Assembly: GCA_026988245.1 (NCBI GenBank)
Contig: JALSLR010000072.1
Coordinates: 1-44,335, forward strand
Direction of reading: 5' to 3'
Origin: Sulfurimonas sp.
Lineage (GTDB): Bacteria > Campylobacterota > Campylobacteria > Campylobacterales > Sulfurimonadaceae
DNA length: 44,335 nucleotides
A program made the position numbers and the translations under genes. This document shows positions 18,469 through 29,266 of this stretch, piece by piece. The notes under the pieces were generated by a model that did no database searches, had not been told where the DNA came from, and saw only the letters and a program-made list of their open reading frames with translations. Within the stretch, counting starts at the first letter, position 1. The number at the start of each line of letters is the position of its first letter.

Positions 18469-19644
18469 ATGTCTGAAGCAGATTTTAAATACATCATCGA
18501 CACATTCTTCGCAATTTTTTCTATGACACTTATCATTTTTATGGTCCCAGGTTTTGCAATGCTTGAGGCTGGTCTTGTCCGTACAAAAAATGTTAGTAGT
18601 GTTCTTACAATAAATGTAATGATATATGCAGTAGCATCACTTGCTTTTTTACTTATAGGGTATAAATTTGCCTTTGGTTCATGGGATAATGATTCGATGA
18701 GCAAGTGGGCAGCATTTATGTTTCAAATGGCATTTGTTGGCAAGACTATTAACATTATGAGTGGTGGAGTGAGTGAGCGTGTTAAAATTATTCCTTTGAC
18801 TATGTTTGCTGTCATCATGGGTGGTCTTATCTATCCATTTGTTGTAAATATCTCTTGGGGTGCTGATATGTTAGCTGGAGGAATGTTTGATATCAACATG
18901 TACGACCTTGCAGGTTCTACAGTTATTCACTCAACAGGTGGATGGGCACTACTCGCTGCTATACTTATCATGGGTTCAAGAAAAGGACGTTATGTAAATG
19001 GTAAGATTAGAGTGATCCCCGCTTCAAATATTCCTCTTGTAGTGTTAGGAGCTTTTCTTTTATGGATAGGTTGGTTTGGTTTTAACGGTGGAAGTGTAGG
19101 CTCAATATCTTCAGTTGAAAATGCTAATGCAGTTGCTAAAACTATTATGAATACCAACACAGCAGGATTAGCTGGTGCTATAATCGCTGGAATTATAATG
19201 TATGCAAGATATAAACTTTTTGACATCACGATGATTTTAAATGGTGCCTTAGGTGGTTTAGTCGCTGTAACTGCAGGACCAGACCTTTATGATATGTATA
19301 CCCCGATTTGGATTGGTCTCATTGGTGGGGCTTTAGTTGTGTTTGCAGTTCCACTTTTTGATAAACTTCAACTTGATGATCCGGTTGGTGCTCTTTCAGT
19401 ACACCTTGTAAATGGTATCTGGGGTACATTAGCTGTTGGTGTTTTTGTAGAGAGTGTTTCTTTTGTGGATCAGTTAAAAGGTGTAGCGATTGTTGCTATC
19501 TTTGCTTTTACAAGTTCATTTATTGTGCTTTTTATTATAAATAAATTTGTAAAATTCAGAGCAGAAGACGATACTCAAGTCGAAGGCATGGATGTGAATG
19601 AATGTGGAGTTGAGGCCTATCCAGAATTTAAACGTGCAATATAA
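18469..19644 (+). CDS. amt: Ammonium transporter (Amt family), second copy
   Basis: A 391-residue Amt channel without a signal peptide, clearly diverged from the copy at 16654. Pore histidines are in TVIHSTGGWALL and LSVHLVNGIWG, and FGFNGGS and the helix-5 signature are present. It starts MSEADFKYIIDTFFAIFSMT, typical of Amt proteins whose N terminus lies outside without processing. Having two paralogues around one PII gene suggests channels of different affinity or regulation, not simple duplication, since the sequences differ throughout. It has its own promoter. Confidence 0.92.
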   Translation: MSEADFKYIIDTFFAIFSMTLIIFMVPGFAMLEAGLVRTKNVSSVLTINVMIYAVASLAFLLIGYKFAFGSWDNDSMSKWAAFMFQMAFVGKTINIMSGGVSERVKIIPLTMFAVIMGGLIYPFVVNISWGADMLAGGMFDINMYDLAGSTVIHSTGGWALLAAILIMGSRKGRYVNGKIRVIPASNIPLVVLGAFLLWIGWFGFNGGSVGSISSVENANAVAKTIMNTNTAGLAGAIIAGIIMYARYKLFDITMILNGALGGLVAVTAGPDLYDMYTPIWIGLIGGALVVFAVPLFDKLQLDDPVGALSVHLVNGIWGTLAVGVFVESVSFVDQLKGVAIVAIFAFTSSFIVLFIINKFVKFRAEDDTQVEGMDVNECGVEAYPEFKRAI

Positions 19645-19678
19645 ACAATACACTTAATGTTATATTAACTTTATTTGA

Positions 19679-21094
<1,416 letters not shown>

Positions 21095-21107
21095 TAGACT
21101 TAAAATA

Positions 21108-21203
21108 TAGATTCCAAATCAAGTTTGGAATGACGTGTAGAATATATTTTGAGTAACGTGTAGAACGCAGCTAGCCGTCATTCTGAACTTGATTCAGAAT
21201 CTA
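21108..21203. repeat. Head-to-head pair of family-1 palindromes (thiC-mrp spacer)
   Basis: The left copy at 21108-21135 is in reverse orientation: TAGATTCC then GGAATGACG, stem ATTCCAAA/TTTGGAAT. The right copy at 21176-21203 is forward: CGTCATTC then GAATCTA, stem TTCTGAA/TTCAGAA. A 40-bp spacer between them contains ACGTGTAGAA twice. The two ends can also pair with each other, which could give a long hairpin acting as a terminator after thiC. Confidence 0.85.
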
Positions 21204-21313
21204 TGTTATGCTAAAAGTCTAATAAAAAATAGATTTTTAATATAAATCAGACTAAAATTGTCTTATTTATGATATAGTACAAAAATTAATAATAAATATA
21301 AGGAATATTAACA

Positions 21314-22420
21314 ATGACTGAACAAATTGTAAATGAAGCTTTATCAAAAGTTATGTATCCTGGTTTTACCAAAGATATTGTAACTTTTGGTTTTGTAAAA
21401 GATATTAAAATAGAGGGGATTGATGTAAGTTTTACAGTAGATATAACCTCGTCAGCTCCAGAGGTAGCACAGCAAATTACTGATGATGCTACAAGAGAAT
21501 TAAAAGCAGTATCTGCTGGAAAAGTTACTTGTAATATTAAATCACCTCAAATGCCTAAAGAGTCTTCATCTAAGGGTAAAAATATTGCGCCACAAGTGAA
21601 AAACTTCTTAATGGTAAGTTCTGGTAAGGGAGGGGTTGGTAAATCCACTACATCAGTAAATATAGCTATATCCTTAGCAAAACAAGGACTTAAAGTAGGT
21701 CTTTTAGATGCAGATATCTATGGTCCAAATATCCCTCGTATGATGGGTGTTTCAGATATTAAACCTGAAGTGACAGGAAATAAAGTCCTTCCTCTAAAAG
21801 CATATGGTATAGAGCTTATGTCTATGGGAAGTCTTATGGAAGAGGGTCAGTCACTTATGTGGCGCGGGGCTATGATTATGAAAGCTATTGAGCAGTTCTT
21901 GCGTGATATTTTATGGTCAGAGTTAGATGTGTTAGTTATAGATATGCCTCCTGGGACTGGTGATGCTCAGCTTACTCTTGCTCAGTCTGTACCAGTTACA
22001 GTTGGTTTAACTGTAACAACTCCACAAAGTGTATCTTTAGATGACTCTCGTCGTTCATTAGATATGTTTAAAAAATTAAATATTCCTATCGCTGGAATAG
22101 TGGAAAATATGAGTGGATTTATCGCTCCAGATACTGGAGTTGAGTATGACATTTTTGGTAAAGGTACTTCAGGCCCAATGGCTGAAGAGTTTGAAACAAA
22201 AATCATAGCTGAAATCCCTATCGAGCCAAGTATCCGTACTGGTGGAGATGAGGGGAAACCAATCACATTTGTGGATCCAACATCAGAATCGGCTAAACGT
22301 TACGCAGTTGCAGCTGAGTCTATCTGGGCACAGATAGAAGAGATTAATGCAAATGGTGGAGTTGACAACGAATCAGTACAGCCCACAACTCCCCCCGGAG
22401 TATCGGCTTGCTCAGTATAG
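21314..22420 (+). CDS. apbC: Mrp/ApbC family iron-sulfur cluster carrier ATPase
   Basis: A 368-residue P-loop protein. A small N-terminal MIP18/DUF59 domain (about 1-80) precedes the deviant Walker A KGGVGKSTT near residue 107, the switch region DADIYGPNIPRMMG and DMPPGTGDAQLTLAQ. It binds and transfers Fe-S clusters to apo-proteins in the cytoplasm. ThiC upstream is an Fe-S client, but the genes are split by a palindrome pair, so co-transcription is doubtful. The typical CxxC seen in many Mrp proteins is not obvious here; the C-terminal tail ends GVSACSV. Confidence 0.92.
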   Translation: MTEQIVNEALSKVMYPGFTKDIVTFGFVKDIKIEGIDVSFTVDITSSAPEVAQQITDDATRELKAVSAGKVTCNIKSPQMPKESSSKGKNIAPQVKNFLMVSSGKGGVGKSTTSVNIAISLAKQGLKVGLLDADIYGPNIPRMMGVSDIKPEVTGNKVLPLKAYGIELMSMGSLMEEGQSLMWRGAMIMKAIEQFLRDILWSELDVLVIDMPPGTGDAQLTLAQSVPVTVGLTVTTPQSVSLDDSRRSLDMFKKLNIPIAGIVENMSGFIAPDTGVEYDIFGKGTSGPMAEEFETKIIAEIPIEPSIRTGGDEGKPITFVDPTSESAKRYAVAAESIWAQIEEINANGGVDNESVQPTTPPGVSACSV

Positions 22421-22478
22421 AATAAGTTCTTCTTGACATAATTCAAATAGCGGCGCATTTTCTGCGTCGTTACGCTCG

Positions 22479-22499
22479 TCACGTACTAGAGTACGCTTC
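22479..22499 (+). repeat. Short palindromic repeat, family 3
   Basis: Second copy of the sequence at 195-215, in the spacer between apbC and the convergent diguanylate cyclase gene. The stem is CGTAC/GTACG (22482-22495). Just before it, GCGCA-TTTTC-TGCGT could form another small hairpin. The rest of this 215-bp spacer shows nothing else. Confidence 0.5.
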
Positions 22500-22635
22500 C
22501 TTACTAGACTCCTTGAAACTACACCACTCTTTAAATTATTCTACTCTTTGTTTGTCTTTTTATTGTTTCAAATTTTGTAGTATTTAACTCGTTGTGCAAT
22601 TTGGAAACTAGGAATGGTACTTCAGCCTTGAACGT

Positions 22636-24498
22636 TTAGTAATCGTCGTTGTCTGCGTTGTTATCAAACATATCAGGTTGAAATACTACTATCTTATTTC
22701 TTCCCGTATTTTTAGCCTCATAAAGAGCTGTGTCAGCATACTTGATACATTTCCAAATAGTATCACCATCACTTGGGTACTTTGCCATACCTATACTTAT
22801 GGTTTTATGCAATTTCTCATTTACACCTACATCAAATATAAGTTTTGCAAATGCAGAGTGAATTTTTTGTGCTACTTTGAGGGCACCTTCATCTGTTGAG
22901 TTATGAAGCATGATGATAAACTCTTCCCCTCCATAACGGATAGCTAAATCAGCTTCACGTATATTGTCTTTGAGTATTTTAGCAAGAGCTACTATGACAG
23001 TATCACCTACATCATGTCCGTAAGTATCATTAACCATTTTAAAGAAGTCAACATCTATCATCATAATGTGGTAATTATTTTCTTCTCTTTGTGCTTGGCT
23101 CATGAGTTTATCTATAAACTCTTCTAAAAATCGACGGTTGTAAAGATTTGTCATACCATCTCTTAAAGAAGAATCATGGAGTTTTTCCATAAGTATACGA
23201 GACTCTATAACTGGTTTAGCTGCTTCAAGATAGTTTTTAATACTTGGTATAGATGCAGTAAACTTTGCAATATCAACCTCTTTTTTTGTCGTTATAGATA
23301 TAAGGATAGATGCATCTTCATTAATGTTAAATGGTAGACATATATAGTGTGAATCTTCTGCTGTACAGTTTTTACATAAATTTTCAAACTCTGTTGATAT
23401 CACTGTTGACCCAGTCCTATGTGCTCGACATTTTTGTGCATCATCATTTACCATTTGCTCATGACAAATACTTTGAGATTGCTCATCAGTAATGTAGATA
23501 AGAGTTCTTTTATTATGCTTGTTGTTGATCTCATACATAGCAAAATGTGTAAGGTGAAATTTTGACTTAAGTATATCACGTATCCGAGTATAAACAACTT
23601 TTTTATTTTCATCTAGCTCTATAGTTTTTTTGAATCTATATATATCTGAGAGTTCATTAATAACTGTTTTAGCTTCATGTAAAGGGTCATCTGAGGTAGA
23701 ATTTTGTGTTACAAAGGTGGCTAGGTTTATTTTGATTTCGCCAAAGGCTTCGTGCATCTTATGAAACAGAGTGTTGAGTTGACTGACGACACTACCAGCT
23801 TCACCACCAACTTTTGACGTGAAAATATGTGTAAAATCTCCACGATATGCTTTGCGAATCCCCTCTTGTAAGTTGGAAAAAAGTTTGATGAAGGGGCTTA
23901 CATAATAGTTTATTAATACGAGCGCGACAATGATGAATAAAAGATTGATACCAAGAATTTTAAGGATAGTAATCATCCCATCACTTCTCATATCAGTAAT
24001 GTCAAATTCCATACTGATAGCACCAAGAGTATCTCCCCGGTTAACATCATGGCAGCTCAGACAATTTATATTACCTCCGTTAATTGTTGCTTTGTAAGGG
24101 ATAGTTACACGAAGGGTTATATTACCTGTTTTTTCAGATATTTTTTTTAGCATTTTTCCAGAAGATAACACTTGTGTGTCAATGCTATCACGTATAGTTT
24201 CATCATTGTATCCTTGACCATATTGATCAATAACTTTTTCTCCACGAACAAGCCAAAGAGACTTTACTTCATCATTTGCAGAGATTTGCTCAAGATAGTA
24301 TTGTCTTTTATCCATCATGCCATTAACCATATGGGAGGTTAAGCCATCTTTTACAATGATAGCAGTCATCTTCGCTTTATCTACAGCACTTGCAATACTA
24401 TAGTCTCTAAAGTTAAGTGATACATTGATAATGGTCGCTAAAGCAAGACCCAGCAACATAAAAGTGACGATGGCAAGAAGTTTAAATTTTGTTTTCAT
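22636..24498 (-). CDS. Diguanylate cyclase with haem-type periplasmic sensor
   Basis: A 620-residue membrane protein. An N-terminal transmembrane helix (LLAIVTFMLLGLALATIINV) leads into a periplasmic domain of about 150 residues with one c-type haem motif, CLSCH (near residue 145). A second helix at about 175-200 follows, then a HAMP-like linker, a GAF-like region containing several cysteines (KNCTAEDSHYICLPF), and a C-terminal GGDEF domain. The active-site loop is GGEEF near residue 519, and the inhibitory RxxD site (READ) lies five residues before it, so it should be active and product-inhibited. It makes cyclic di-GMP, probably in response to redox state, oxygen or NO. It follows glmS by 92 bp but its partner is unclear. 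Confidence 0.9.
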   Translation of the reverse strand: MKTKFKLLAIVTFMLLGLALATIINVSLNFRDYSIASAVDKAKMTAIIVKDGLTSHMVNGMMDKRQYYLEQISANDEVKSLWLVRGEKVIDQYGQGYNDETIRDSIDTQVLSSGKMLKKISEKTGNITLRVTIPYKATINGGNINCLSCHDVNRGDTLGAISMEFDITDMRSDGMITILKILGINLLFIIVALVLINYYVSPFIKLFSNLQEGIRKAYRGDFTHIFTSKVGGEAGSVVSQLNTLFHKMHEAFGEIKINLATFVTQNSTSDDPLHEAKTVINELSDIYRFKKTIELDENKKVVYTRIRDILKSKFHLTHFAMYEINNKHNKRTLIYITDEQSQSICHEQMVNDDAQKCRAHRTGSTVISTEFENLCKNCTAEDSHYICLPFNINEDASILISITTKKEVDIAKFTASIPSIKNYLEAAKPVIESRILMEKLHDSSLRDGMTNLYNRRFLEEFIDKLMSQAQREENNYHIMMIDVDFFKMVNDTYGHDVGDTVIVALAKILKDNIREADLAIRYGGEEFIIMLHNSTDEGALKVAQKIHSAFAKLIFDVGVNEKLHKTISIGMAKYPSDGDTIWKCIKYADTALYEAKNTGRNKIVVFQPDMFDNNADNDDY

Positions 24499-24590
24499 GA
24501 GGTGACTTTATGGTTTATTTAAGAATATAATTAATAATGATAGCTAATCAAAAATAAATATAAAGTAAAATTTGATTAAATACTTAAATA

Positions 24591-26405
24591 TTATTCAACA
24601 GTAACACTTTTTGCCAAGTTTCTAGGCATATCTACATCATTACCCAGTCTAATGGATATCTCAAGTGAAAGGAGTTGTACTACAACCATCATCTCAAAAA
24701 ATTCCAACATATAATCTTTACATACATTTATAGGTATAAAATCATCTGCCTTGTCAAAGTTTATTGGACTTATAGCACATATAGTACTATCTCTTGCGCT
24801 TAATTCCTCTACATTACTTTTGCTTTTTTCATAGAGTAGATGTTGTGGGAGGAGGGCTATCGTGAAAAGCTCAGGGTCAGCAAGCGCAATAGGTCCATGT
24901 TTCATCTCTCCACTTGGATAACCCTCTGCATGAAGATAAGATATCTCTTTGAGTTTGAGTGCACCTTCTAAGGCAAGAGGAAAGAAAACATCACGACCTA
25001 TAAAGAAAAATCCATGCCCATGCAAGTATCGTTTTGAGAGCCTTTTGATGCGTTCATGCATCTCATCTGTAACTATAACAGAAGTTGGTATTTCACGTAA
25101 AAGGTGAATTTGGTGCTTTAATCCATCAGTGTTTAAAGCATCGCGAAGCTTAGCTACATAAAGACTTAACATCCAAAACACAGTAACTTGAGTTGCAAAT
25201 GCTTTTGTAGAGGCGACCCCTTTTTCTATCCCTGCGCGTGTTAAGATGCATGCATCAGCTAAGCGAACCATAGAGGAGTTGTCAACATTACACACTACAA
25301 GCGTTTTAAGTCCAGCATTTTTTGCCATTTTTAAAGTCTCTAGTGTATCGGCAGTCTCTCCACTTTGAGATATTACAACGAACAAAGTATCTTTACTCAT
25401 AAGTGGTTCACGGTATCTAAATTCACTTGCTATCTCAACTGAGCATCGTACTTTTGCATATCTCTCAAACATATACGATGCACAGAGTGCAGAGTGGTAG
25501 GATGTTCCACAGGCACAGAGTTTTATCTCATTTATCCCATCAAAGAGCGACTTGTCTAGTTCATCAAATATAATTTCATCATCACAAAGTCTTCCCATTA
25601 GAGTATCTGCAATAACATCGCTTTGCTCGTAAATCTCTTTTTCCATAAAAAATCTATAACCATCTTTTTGTGCTGAGAGTTTGTCTGTAGCAAGAGAGGT
25701 AAATTTAGGCTCTACGAGCTCATTGTTTTTGTTGTATATAACAAGTTCATCTTTGTTGACATAACCATAATCACCATCTTCAAAATAGTTCACTTCCTTA
25801 GCAAGACCTATGAGTGGAGAGTCAGATGAAGCGAAAAATTTCTCGCCCGCATCATTGACTCCAACAAGCATAGGACTCCCATGTTTTGCAAAGTATATAG
25901 TCTCTGGCATGCTTTTTGTCACTAAAAGAGTAGCATAAGCACCCTCTAGTTCAGTTATAGTCTTGCTAAATGCCTTGAAGGCATCCTTAGCATCATAAAG
26001 ATTTTCTTCAAACTGATGCACTATAACTTCAGTGTCAGTTTGGCTTAAAAAGTTTATACCTTTGGCTTGAAGCTTTGTTTTGAGTTGCACATAGTTCTCT
26101 ATGATACCATTGTGAACTACATAAGAACTCTCCCCTAAATGTGGATGTGCGTTAAGCTCGGTAGGTTTTCCATGCGTAGCCCAACGAGTATGACCGATGC
26201 CAACTGCAAAGCCATCTGTTGTGAACTCTTTTGTTTTTTCTTCAAGATTAACAAGCTTCCCTATAGCTTTGTAGCTCTCAAAAGAATCACCTTGAAGTAC
26301 TGCTATCCCTGCAGAGTCATAGCCTCGATATTCAAGCTCTTTGAGTCCAGAGAGTAAAATCTCTTTAGTATTATTTTTTCCTAAATATCCAACGATTCCA
26401 CACAT
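24591..26405 (-). CDS. glmS: Glutamine-fructose-6-phosphate aminotransferase GlmS
   Basis: A 604-residue enzyme making glucosamine-6-phosphate from fructose-6-phosphate and glutamine, the first step to UDP-GlcNAc for peptidoglycan, LPS and glycans. Cys2 of the start MCGIVGYLG is the glutaminase nucleophile. The N-terminal half is a class II amidotransferase (RWATHGKPTELNAHPH), and two SIS domains follow (CGTSYHSAL, SQSGETADTLE, KGVASTKAFATQ). The C terminus DMPRNLAKSVTVE is the conserved end. It lies 1 bp after glnD, so the two form an operon linking nitrogen status with amino-sugar synthesis. No glmS ribozyme is seen, consistent with its start next to glnD. Confidence 0.96.
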   Translation of the reverse strand: MCGIVGYLGKNNTKEILLSGLKELEYRGYDSAGIAVLQGDSFESYKAIGKLVNLEEKTKEFTTDGFAVGIGHTRWATHGKPTELNAHPHLGESSYVVHNGIIENYVQLKTKLQAKGINFLSQTDTEVIVHQFEENLYDAKDAFKAFSKTITELEGAYATLLVTKSMPETIYFAKHGSPMLVGVNDAGEKFFASSDSPLIGLAKEVNYFEDGDYGYVNKDELVIYNKNNELVEPKFTSLATDKLSAQKDGYRFFMEKEIYEQSDVIADTLMGRLCDDEIIFDELDKSLFDGINEIKLCACGTSYHSALCASYMFERYAKVRCSVEIASEFRYREPLMSKDTLFVVISQSGETADTLETLKMAKNAGLKTLVVCNVDNSSMVRLADACILTRAGIEKGVASTKAFATQVTVFWMLSLYVAKLRDALNTDGLKHQIHLLREIPTSVIVTDEMHERIKRLSKRYLHGHGFFFIGRDVFFPLALEGALKLKEISYLHAEGYPSGEMKHGPIALADPELFTIALLPQHLLYEKSKSNVEELSARDSTICAISPINFDKADDFIPINVCKDYMLEFFEMMVVVQLLSLEISIRLGNDVDMPRNLAKSVTVE

Positions 26406-26406
26406 A

Positions 26407-28929
26407 TTATTGAACCTTTTTATCTGTATTTGTTAATAAATCATAAATTTTTTCGACATTATTGCATATATCGTGCTCTTTGTCCATTAAAAAGATATCT
26501 CGCACCTTATATTTGCTTGAGTGAATTTTTGCAGTCACAATGTTGATGCTAAGCTTCTCGAAACACTCCATCATGTAGGCAAGAAGACCTATCTGGTTTT
26601 TCGTGTGAATGCTTACCTCGGCATGAGTAAGGGAGTGTTCACAATCTATCTCTATCTCCTCTCTTTTAATATCTATATTTTTTATATCTACAACTCTATC
26701 CATCTCAAAAGCAGCATCAACGATATCTTGAACCTCTACAAGCTCACTCCCCTCAACATTTTTCTTAAACTCAATTTTGAAGTATTTGATATCGTCAAAA
26801 AGAGTAAATATTTCCATGCTTCCAACATCAAGATGGCTGAGGATGCCAAGTAAAAAACCAACATTAAGCGGTACTTTTCTATATATCTCTATACTCAAAG
26901 ATGACTCGTTATGTACAGAAAATTGATACTCTTTAGTCTCTTTGGCTTTTTGAGCAATCTTGATGATATCTAAAGGGGTATGCTTAAAAAAGAAAAGATT
27001 AGACTCGATGCTAAGAAGCTTTTTTTGCAATACTTTTGTTAAAGTAGAAAATGCAAGATTGTTTTTTACTCGTTTTTCTATGATGAGCCTTTTCTTAGCA
27101 TCAGTGATTCTGTCGCTATTTTGTGAGACTTCTAGGGCACTTTTGTATAAATCATGGAGTAATTTAGAGTTAAATGAGTTATAAATATCACCACCTACAC
27201 CATTGATATCAGCATAAGTAAGTATATATAAAAGTTTGAGGTTTTTTTCATCTTTGATTTTTGACATAAACTTGTAGAGCGTTTTTTCATTGTGAATGTT
27301 CTGTTTAAAGGCAGTATTGCTCATCTCTACATGGTTTTTAATGAGCAGTACGGCTCGCTCTATCAACGCTTCACTGAGACCAAGACGTTTGACAAATCCT
27401 AAGATCAGTTTTGCACCCACTTCACTATGATTTTGTATGCGACCTTTTCCAGTGTCATGAAATAACACGACTACTTTAAGAAGCAGTTTTTCATCATCAT
27501 CTAGTTCATCAAACAGTTCTTTAATAAGTGGCTCTTTAATGTTCTCTAAGGCTTGAATACACTTAATGGAATGTATATCAACAGGGTAGCTATGATAACC
27601 ATCAAACTGAGGAAGGTGCATCACTTTTCTAAAGTTAGGAAACAGTTCATGGAGTATACCCGCATCATAAAAGAGTTTTAAAAAGCTATAAATATTTTCT
27701 TTTTTAAGTAGTTCTTTGAGGAGTTCATAGATTTTTTTGTTTAATGGGTGGGGTATCTTGGTATAGGTTAGTTGGTTTAAAAATCCAGCATCAAAATGGT
27801 ACAACTTATCATCTAAATTTATGAGTATTTCTAAAAGCTCACTGATGGGAAGAATACTAAGGTTAAAAGAAGCATAGAGTCTATCATCTAAGAGATAGAT
27901 ACCTTTTTGAAGTCTATTGTGTCTAAATTTTTTAATATAACTCGCCTCTTCTATATATGGTCGTACCATTTTTTTAACAAATATCTGAGTAAAGTTGCTA
28001 ATACGCCATTGGGCTTCTAAAACCTTAGAGACCATTTTTTGTTGCTTGGTAAAGCCTAACATCTTAGTGACACTTGGGATGTGTTCAAGTCGAAGCTTAT
28101 CCTCTTGTTTGTTAGTTATAAGATGAAGAGCACTCCTCACACGAAAAAGTAGCTCCAGAGCTATGCGGTACTCTTTGTACTCCTCATCACTAAAAACATC
28201 ACCACTTAAATCTTTTAAAGAGCTAATCCCATAGATGGTTTGTGCTATCCAAAAAAGAAGGTTTGTATCGCGAAGTCCACCAACTCCCTCTTTTATGTTT
28301 GGTTCCATAGTAGTTGGGTATTTTTTGCGTCTTATTTGAGCCTCTTCAACCTTAGCAAGGATAAATTCTTTTTGTTTATGTAATCTAATGTTATTTAATT
28401 GTCTTGAGGTTTCATGCCATGTAAAAGTGGAACCTATGATAAACCTAGCTTCCATTAAAGAGGTACGAATAGTATCATCTTCATTACTCGCTTTAAAAAG
28501 ATCTTTAACTTCATGTACCCTATGACCCAGTTTTAGTCCAGCATCAAGTGCAAGGTAAAAAAGTTTTTCTATGATTAACTGCGAATTGAAACCATCATTT
28601 TCTTCATATACTATGAGAAGGTCGATGTCGCTATGGACACACAACTGTTCGCGTCCATAAGAGCCAAGTGCTACTATGCTTATAGGGATAGAGTTTCGCA
28701 TAGGTAAGTAGTTCCCAAAAATACGACGCAGAATAGTGTTGTACATAAGGGCGATGATAGAGTCTAGTTTTTTAGTATGACGCACTAAAAAATCTTTGCC
28801 TTGGTTTTTTATGAAAAGTTCATCCAAAGAGTCTTTATACTCTTTTATGTAAGCTTTGAAAAGTTTACTGAGTTCAAAGTCACTTCCATTGCTTTCTATA
28901 ATCTCTTCTATTTGTAATTTAATATCCAT
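26407..28929 (-). CDS. glnD: PII uridylyltransferase / uridylyl-removing enzyme GlnD
   Basis: An 840-residue bifunctional enzyme. The nucleotidyltransferase domain has GSYGREQLCVHSDIDLLIV (near residue 90), followed by a GlnE-like helical region (NIKEGVGGLRDTNLLFWIAQ), an HD hydrolase domain (VVLFHDTGKGR near residue 486) and C-terminal ACT domains that sense glutamine. It adds UMP to the T-loop tyrosine of PII when glutamine is low and removes it when high. The PII target is encoded at 18019-18357. Three GATGCTAAG 9-mers occur in this gene. It is divergent from the ABM/LsrK genes with a 36-bp shared control region. Confidence 0.92.
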   Translation of the reverse strand: MDIKLQIEEIIESNGSDFELSKLFKAYIKEYKDSLDELFIKNQGKDFLVRHTKKLDSIIALMYNTILRRIFGNYLPMRNSIPISIVALGSYGREQLCVHSDIDLLIVYEENDGFNSQLIIEKLFYLALDAGLKLGHRVHEVKDLFKASNEDDTIRTSLMEARFIIGSTFTWHETSRQLNNIRLHKQKEFILAKVEEAQIRRKKYPTTMEPNIKEGVGGLRDTNLLFWIAQTIYGISSLKDLSGDVFSDEEYKEYRIALELLFRVRSALHLITNKQEDKLRLEHIPSVTKMLGFTKQQKMVSKVLEAQWRISNFTQIFVKKMVRPYIEEASYIKKFRHNRLQKGIYLLDDRLYASFNLSILPISELLEILINLDDKLYHFDAGFLNQLTYTKIPHPLNKKIYELLKELLKKENIYSFLKLFYDAGILHELFPNFRKVMHLPQFDGYHSYPVDIHSIKCIQALENIKEPLIKELFDELDDDEKLLLKVVVLFHDTGKGRIQNHSEVGAKLILGFVKRLGLSEALIERAVLLIKNHVEMSNTAFKQNIHNEKTLYKFMSKIKDEKNLKLLYILTYADINGVGGDIYNSFNSKLLHDLYKSALEVSQNSDRITDAKKRLIIEKRVKNNLAFSTLTKVLQKKLLSIESNLFFFKHTPLDIIKIAQKAKETKEYQFSVHNESSLSIEIYRKVPLNVGFLLGILSHLDVGSMEIFTLFDDIKYFKIEFKKNVEGSELVEVQDIVDAAFEMDRVVDIKNIDIKREEIEIDCEHSLTHAEVSIHTKNQIGLLAYMMECFEKLSINIVTAKIHSSKYKVRDIFLMDKEHDICNNVEKIYDLLTNTDKKVQ

Positions 28930-28933
28930 AAGA

Positions 28934-28939
28934 TATAAT
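28934..28939 (+). promoter_or_regulatory. -10 box for ABM-lsrK genes
   Basis: TATAAT, 26 bp before the ABM protein ATG and immediately upstream of the divergent glnD start. Confidence 0.5.
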
Positions 28940-28965
28940 ACTCAAAAAAAGATTAGGAACAAATA

Positions 28966-29262
28966 ATGTCAACAATAACTAAACGTGTAACATTCATAGC
29001 AAAAGATGATGCAACTTCTATAGCAAAGATGAAGGAGCTTTTAAGTGCGATGGTTAAACCAAGCCAAGTTGAAGATGGATGTATCTTTTATGAGATATTT
29101 CAATACGAGGGGAATCGTAGAAAGTTTATGGCATATGAGAGCTGGAGAGATGAAGCTGCACTTGATGGTCATAAAACAAGTGCGCATTATGCTGTTTACA
29201 AATCTTCTTATGAGCCATATTGCGAGAAAAAATATAGTGATGAGTTAGAAGTTTTAGGTTAG
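28966..29262 (+). CDS. ABM-domain small protein (LsrG/YgiN-like)
   Basis: A 98-residue protein with the antibiotic-biosynthesis-monooxygenase (ABM) ferredoxin-like fold: VTFIAKDDATSIAKMKELL, then EDGCIFYEIFQ, then FMAYESWRDEAALDGHKTSAH. The family includes quinol monooxygenase YgiN and LsrG, which isomerises phosphorylated autoinducer-2. The gene sits 4 bp upstream of an LsrK-like AI-2 kinase, which favours the LsrG-like role, but the sequence alone does not separate the two. The start has an AGGAACA site upstream. Confidence 0.75.
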   Translation: MSTITKRVTFIAKDDATSIAKMKELLSAMVKPSQVEDGCIFYEIFQYEGNRRKFMAYESWRDEAALDGHKTSAHYAVYKSSYEPYCEKKYSDELEVLG

Positions 29263-29266
29263 GCGG

